Assembly (NCBI GenBank): GCA_029937135.1
Contig: JAPYQX010000124.1
Span: 1-8,099, forward strand
Direction of reading: 5' to 3'
DNA: 8,099 nt
DNA from: Nitrospinota bacterium
GTDB taxonomy: Bacteria > UBA8248
A model generated the notes under the pieces. It ran no database searches. It saw nothing but the letters and a program-made list of their open reading frames with translations, and was not told where the DNA came from. Both the position numbers and the translations under genes were made by a program. Positions 4,623-8,099 of this stretch are shown piece by piece. Within the stretch, counting starts at the first letter, position 1, and each line of letters begins with the position of its first letter.

Positions 4623-7403
4623 CTACAACAAACTCTGCGGATTAACATCAATCACCAGATGCACGCTCCCGAAATTTTTCTGCTTGTGGAATCCCTCATC
4701 CAGCGCATGAAGCGCCTCGGAGAGCCGCCGGGCGGTTTTGGATTTGAGGAGCATGTGGTGCCGGTAAATCCCCCGGACGCGGGCGAGCATGGCGGGGGCG
4801 GGCCCGAGGAAGACAAGCTCGGCGTCCCCGCCTCTGTCTCTGACAGAGGATCGCGCGCCGTTTTTTTCCATGAAGTTTCGGGTCCACACCCCGGCAGAGG
4901 CGGCTGCGTCAGAATTACGCGCCTCGAAGCGGAGCCGCGCGAGCCGCCGGTAGGGGGGATAGCCCGTCGCCTGACGGAACTTCGACTCAATCTCATAAAA
5001 CGCGGCGTAGTCGTGCTCGCGGGCGCAGGTGACGGCGTAGTGTTCGGGCCGGAAGGTCTGGACAATCACCTCGCCGGGAAGATCGGCCCGCCCGGCGCGG
5101 CCCGCGACCTGGGTTAATAGTTGAAAGGTGCGCTCCCCGGCGCGGAAATCGGGGAGGTGGAGCCCCACGTCGGCGAGGATGACGCCGACGAGCGTCATCT
5201 TGGGAAAATCGTGGCCCTTCGCCACCATCTGGGTTCCGATCAGGATATCCACCTCGCCGCGTCTGACGGCCCCCAGAATCTCGTCGTAGGCCCCGGCGCG
5301 GCGCACGGTGTCGCGGTCCATCCGCCGGACGCGGGCATTTGGAAACCGCGCCTTGACGGCCTCCTCGACCCGCTCGGTGCCGAGGCCGAAATAGGCGACG
5401 CGCCCGCTCCCGCAGGCGGGACAAGTGGTAGGAGGCGGCATCGAGAGATCGCAGAGGTGGCACCGAAGCCGCCCGGCGCCGCCGGCGGCATTTAGGTGAA
5501 AGGTGAGCGGGACCGAGCAGTTCTGGCACTCGGCCGAAGCCCCGCAATCGCGGCAGAGGATGACGGAGGAAAACCCCCGGCGGTTCAGGAATAAAAGGCT
5601 CTGCTCCCCGCGTTCCAACCGATCATGGATCGCGCCGGCGAGGTCGGCGCTGAGAAGGGTCGGGGCCTTGGGGTCGCCGCCGCCCTCTTGCTCGCGGCGC
5701 AGATCGACGAGGCGGACCTCGGGAAGGGGCCGGCCGCCGGGCCGGGCCGGTAGCGTCATGAGCCTGTAACTCCCCCCCACGGCCCTTGAATAACTCTCGA
5801 GCGAGGGGGTGGCCGAGCCGAGGACGATGGGGATTCCGGCCCGCCCCGCCCGTCGCGCGCGGACGATGGCGGTGTCGCGGCCGTTGTAGCGCGGGGCGTC
5901 GTCCTGTTTGTAGGAGGCGTCGTGTTCCTCATCGACGGCGATGAAGCCGATATCGGGCAGGGGGGCGTAGACGGCCGAGCGGGTGCCGATGACGACGGGG
6001 GCCTCGCCGCTCCGGACGCGCCGCCATTCACTGGCCCGTTTTTTCTCGGGGTAGGCGCTGTGGAGGCAGGCGACTTTGGCTCCGAAGCGGGAGCGGAAGC
6101 GGTCGAGCAGTTGAGGGGTGAGCCCGATCTCGGGGACGAGGATGAGCGCGCCCCGCCCGGCGTCCAGGGCTTCCCGGGCGAGGCGGAGGTAGACCTCGGT
6201 CTTTCCGCTCCCGGTGACGCCGTGGAGGAGGGTGAAGGAGTAGGATTTGGCCCGAATGTCCGGGGCCACGGCGTCGAAGGCGGCCTGCTGGGCCGGGGTG
6301 AGTTCTACCCCCTCCGGGGGGGCGCCTCTGGCGAGGATGTCACCAGTGGGAGGGCTTTCCCCGTCGCTGGAGGAAATATCATCAGGAGGCGGCCCATCCT
6401 CCATGACCACCCAGCCCTTTTTCACCATCGCGGCGCAGGCTCCTCGACCACCCGGGAGGAGGCGCTCGATCTCGCGAAGCATTACCCGTTTATTTTCAGT
6501 TTTTTCAATGAGTTGAATAGCGGCGGCCTGCCGGGGGGCACGCTTCCCGAGATGTTCCACCTGGGCGCTCTCGGGCGCCTTCACCAGCCGGACCCAGCGC
6601 ACCATCACCGGGATGGAGCCGCCCTCCTCGGCCGAGACCTTCTCGGCGAGACCCGCCTCGATAAGACGCTCGGCCTCCTGCCGCGCCCCGCGCCCCACGG
6701 CCGAGGGCAATTGGTCTAGCCGCCGGGGGCGCTCCTTCAGGGCGGCCAGCACCCGCGCCCGGAGGGGGGCATCCTTTTCGCTTCCCAACCCTGGGAGGGC
6801 CAACCCCGGAAGGCCCAGCCCCGGCGAGGCTTGCCTCGCCACTTCAAGGGCGGCCTCTCTGCGTCCCGCATCGGTCAGGCGGACCCGCTCGACGCTCTTG
6901 CGCTCCGCGACGCCGGGCAGGGCGGCCCGTATCGCCTCGCCTAATCCACAGCAGTAGTAATCCGCGACCCACCTAGTGAGCGCGATCATCTCCCCGGTCA
7001 GGACAGGCTCCTCGTCGAGGAGGCGAATGACATCCTTGAGCGTCACCGGGGGCAGGCTTCCAACCGGTCCGAGGCTTCCCGACGGGGACATCTCTTCTGA
7101 AAAAGGCGCGGGGGGCGAGACGACGTAGCCCGTCATCCGCCGCCGCCCGAGGGGCACCATGACACGCACACCGGGGACGAGCGCCTCCGCCAGCGCCTCC
7201 GGGGCGCGGTAGGTCAGCGGCCCGAGCCGGGGAACGTTCACCGCCACCTCGACGCAAAGTGTGGCGGGGGCAGAGTCACCGCCTGTCCTGCCAGAGGCCG
7301 TGTTGACTGAGGAGGCCTCGTCCGGGGCCTCTTTTTCTCCCGGAGGCGCTTTCGAGGCATTCAGCCGGTAGGTGCGAGCGGGCTTTGGCCGGCCTTCGTT
7401 CAT
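4623..7403 (-). CDS. priA: Primosomal replication restart helicase PriA
   Basis: The cytoplasmic 3'-to-5' superfamily 2 DNA helicase that recognises stalled forks and reloads the replicative helicase. It has 926 residues, against about 730 in E. coli. After a roughly 48-residue Pro/Ala/Glu-rich extension comes the DNA-binding domain (VEVAVNVPRLGPLTYR...VPLGRRRMTGYVV), a winged-helix/linker region, the Walker A motif GVTGSGKTEVYL at about 393-404, the DEEH box (AVDEEHDASYKQDD) near 489, and LGSATPSLES. The zinc-binding insert (CRDC, CQNC, CHLC, CPAC; about 614-666) has all eight Cys. Then come GTQMVAKGHDFPKM (about 720) and QVAGRAGRADLPGEV (about 765), with a conserved tail ending VIDVNPQSLL. 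All key residues are present, so it should be active. The ATG overlaps the upstream TGA (ATGA), which favours this start over the longer open frame to 7976. The extra length comes from the N-terminus and a Gly/Pro/Leu repeat in the linker. Confidence 0.96.
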   Translation of the reverse strand: MNEGRPKPARTYRLNASKAPPGEKEAPDEASSVNTASGRTGGDSAPATLCVEVAVNVPRLGPLTYRAPEALAEALVPGVRVMVPLGRRRMTGYVVSPPAPFSEEMSPSGSLGPVGSLPPVTLKDVIRLLDEEPVLTGEMIALTRWVADYYCCGLGEAIRAALPGVAERKSVERVRLTDAGRREAALEVARQASPGLGLPGLALPGLGSEKDAPLRARVLAALKERPRRLDQLPSAVGRGARQEAERLIEAGLAEKVSAEEGGSIPVMVRWVRLVKAPESAQVEHLGKRAPRQAAAIQLIEKTENKRVMLREIERLLPGGRGACAAMVKKGWVVMEDGPPPDDISSSDGESPPTGDILARGAPPEGVELTPAQQAAFDAVAPDIRAKSYSFTLLHGVTGSGKTEVYLRLAREALDAGRGALILVPEIGLTPQLLDRFRSRFGAKVACLHSAYPEKKRASEWRRVRSGEAPVVIGTRSAVYAPLPDIGFIAVDEEHDASYKQDDAPRYNGRDTAIVRARRAGRAGIPIVLGSATPSLESYSRAVGGSYRLMTLPARPGGRPLPEVRLVDLRREQEGGGDPKAPTLLSADLAGAIHDRLERGEQSLLFLNRRGFSSVILCRDCGASAECQNCSVPLTFHLNAAGGAGRLRCHLCDLSMPPPTTCPACGSGRVAYFGLGTERVEEAVKARFPNARVRRMDRDTVRRAGAYDEILGAVRRGEVDILIGTQMVAKGHDFPKMTLVGVILADVGLHLPDFRAGERTFQLLTQVAGRAGRADLPGEVIVQTFRPEHYAVTCAREHDYAAFYEIESKFRQATGYPPYRRLARLRFEARNSDAAASAGVWTRNFMEKNGARSSVRDRGGDAELVFLGPAPAMLARVRGIYRHHMLLKSKTARRLSEALHALDEGFHKQKNFGSVHLVIDVNPQSLL
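6785..6829 (-). repeat. Three 15-bp in-frame repeats inside priA, encoding ASPGL-GLPGL-ALPGL
   Basis: On the plus strand the units are CCAACCCTGGGAGGG, CCAACCCCGGAAGGC and CCAGCCCCGGCGAGG, exactly 15 bp each. Read on the coding strand they give three x-x-PGL pentapeptides at about residues 192-206, in the linker before the helicase domains. This looks like a slippage-expanded flexible spacer and would not touch catalysis. Confidence 0.75.
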
Positions 7404-8099
7404 GGCTTGGGCACCCCGCCCGAGAGGATGAGGCGGAGATGCTCCGCCGTGAGGTTGCGCCCGCTCACCATCGCCGCCACTTTCTTGCCCTTCAAGTCCA
7501 TCTTCGCCGCCGCGGCGGTCGGGGCCGCCCCCGCTCCCTCGGCGATCACGTGCACCTCTGAGATTAACAGGCGAATCGCCTCGCACATCTCCTCCTCCCC
7601 GACAAGAAAGGTCTCGTCCACGAGGCGGAGCATCATCCCGAAGGTCAGTTCGAAGGGAACCCGCGTCGCCAGGCCATCGGCGAAAGTCGCCGAGGAGGCA
7701 TGGGAGCGCATCTCCCCCGCCAGGAGGCTCTGATGAACCGCCGGCGCGCGCTCGGCCTGGACGCCGACGACGTGGACGCCCGGCCGGAGTTTTTTCGCTA
7801 CGAGGGCGGCTCCGGCGGCCCCGCTCCCGCCCCCGACGGGAACGATGAGCACGTCGATATCGGGCTCGGCCCCGAAGCACTCGAGCGCCGCCGTTCCCAC
7901 CCCCGCGATGAGGTGGGGCTCGTTGGCCGAATGGACGTAGCGCTTGCCACTCCTCTCCGCCTCGGCCTCGCACCACTCGCGGGCCTCGTCGAAATCGCGG
8001 CCATGCAAAACGACCTCGGCTCCCATCCGGCGGATGGCGGCGAGCTTGCCGGGATTCGAGCCCTCGGGGGCGGTGACGGTGGCGCGCCGCCCCGCCCCC
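7400..8099 (-). CDS. PLP-dependent threonine/serine dehydratase-like enzyme (5' end outside window)
   Basis: The C-terminal two thirds or so of a fold-type II PLP enzyme (threonine ammonia-lyase, serine racemase/dehydratase group), which removes water and ammonia from hydroxy amino acids or racemises them. The frame is open to the right edge, where it reads ATVTAPEGSNPGKLAAIRRM, the typical PxxxxxxK-A-xR-x-GAEV region. Then follow a YVHSANEPHLIAGVGT block, the glycine loop VPVGGGSGAAGAAL that holds the PLP phosphate, and EGAGAAPTAAA. It ends VSGRNLTAEHLRLILSGG, matching the VSGGN tail of the family. No C-terminal ACT domain follows, so it is of the short, catabolic or racemase-like type rather than the allosteric biosynthetic IlvA. 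The PLP-binding Lys lies upstream, outside the window. The last codons overlap priA (ATGA). An internal ATG at 8026 is not the start, since homology continues beyond it. Confidence 0.85.
   Translation of the reverse strand, partial: GAGRRATVTAPEGSNPGKLAAIRRMGAEVVLHGRDFDEAREWCEAEAERSGKRYVHSANEPHLIAGVGTAALECFGAEPDIDVLIVPVGGGSGAAGAALVAKKLRPGVHVVGVQAERAPAVHQSLLAGEMRSHASSATFADGLATRVPFELTFGMMLRLVDETFLVGEEEMCEAIRLLISEVHVIAEGAGAAPTAAAAKMDLKGKKVAAMVSGRNLTAEHLRLILSGGVPKP

Noticed and set aside
5922..6719. 265-residue plus-strand open frame over priA, and similar ones at 4377-5117 and 5121-5495
   Set aside because: Antisense shadows of GC-rich priA, with no motifs.
7404..7976. Extension of priA to an upstream start
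   Set aside because: It would read through the dehydratase gene in another frame. The residues are low-complexity Arg/Gly and match nothing in PriA.

Overview
The window comes from a GC-rich bacterial chromosome, probably an uncultured one. The phylum cannot be fixed from sequence alone. The right half (about 4.6-8.1 kb) is ordinary, dense, GC-rich housekeeping sequence. The left half (about 0.2-2.5 kb, and again 3.6-4.6 kb) is more AT-rich and is built of gene fragments, tRNA 3' ends, short phased repeats and a broken gene, as expected at an integration hot spot.

Layout, left to right. 1-463: the C-terminal end of a MaoC/hotdog-type dehydratase runs straight into the C-terminal end of an endonuclease/exonuclease/phosphatase (EEP) family protein, so two unrelated gene ends are joined near base 190. 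504-546 and 1871-1913: perfect 43-bp direct repeats of a tRNA-Val(UAC) 3' portion. They bracket a unit of about 1.4 kb whose only gene is a lone DppB/OppB-type ABC permease (713-1684, minus-free plus-strand gene). 1757-1860 and 2298-2381: two related clusters of 10-bp phased repeats (consensus near TGTCACTCAG), each ending about 20 bp before a tRNA-Val 3' end. The second tRNA piece (2398-2447) is a tRNA-Val(CAC) 3' portion followed by a strong terminator. No 5' tRNA half and no integrase is visible. I read this as the ends of two related tRNA-Val-targeting integrative elements with tyrosine-recombinase arm-type sites.

From 2550 rightwards every gene is on the minus strand. In transcription order from the right edge: a PLP-dependent threonine/serine dehydratase-like enzyme (5' end outside the window), then priA (primosomal helicase) with an ATGA start/stop overlap, then a decayed conserved hypothetical gene with one frameshift and one in-frame stop, then a Gfo/Idh/MocA-family oxidoreductase. 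The bidirectional hairpin at 2456-2487 can end transcription from both sides.

The dehydratase and priA look translationally coupled but have no known functional link. The Gfo/Idh gene and the permease could both belong to sugar or peptide utilisation, but nothing here ties them together. The most notable point is the duplicated att-plus-arm module at two different tRNA-Val species and the small one-gene unit between tRNA-derived repeats.
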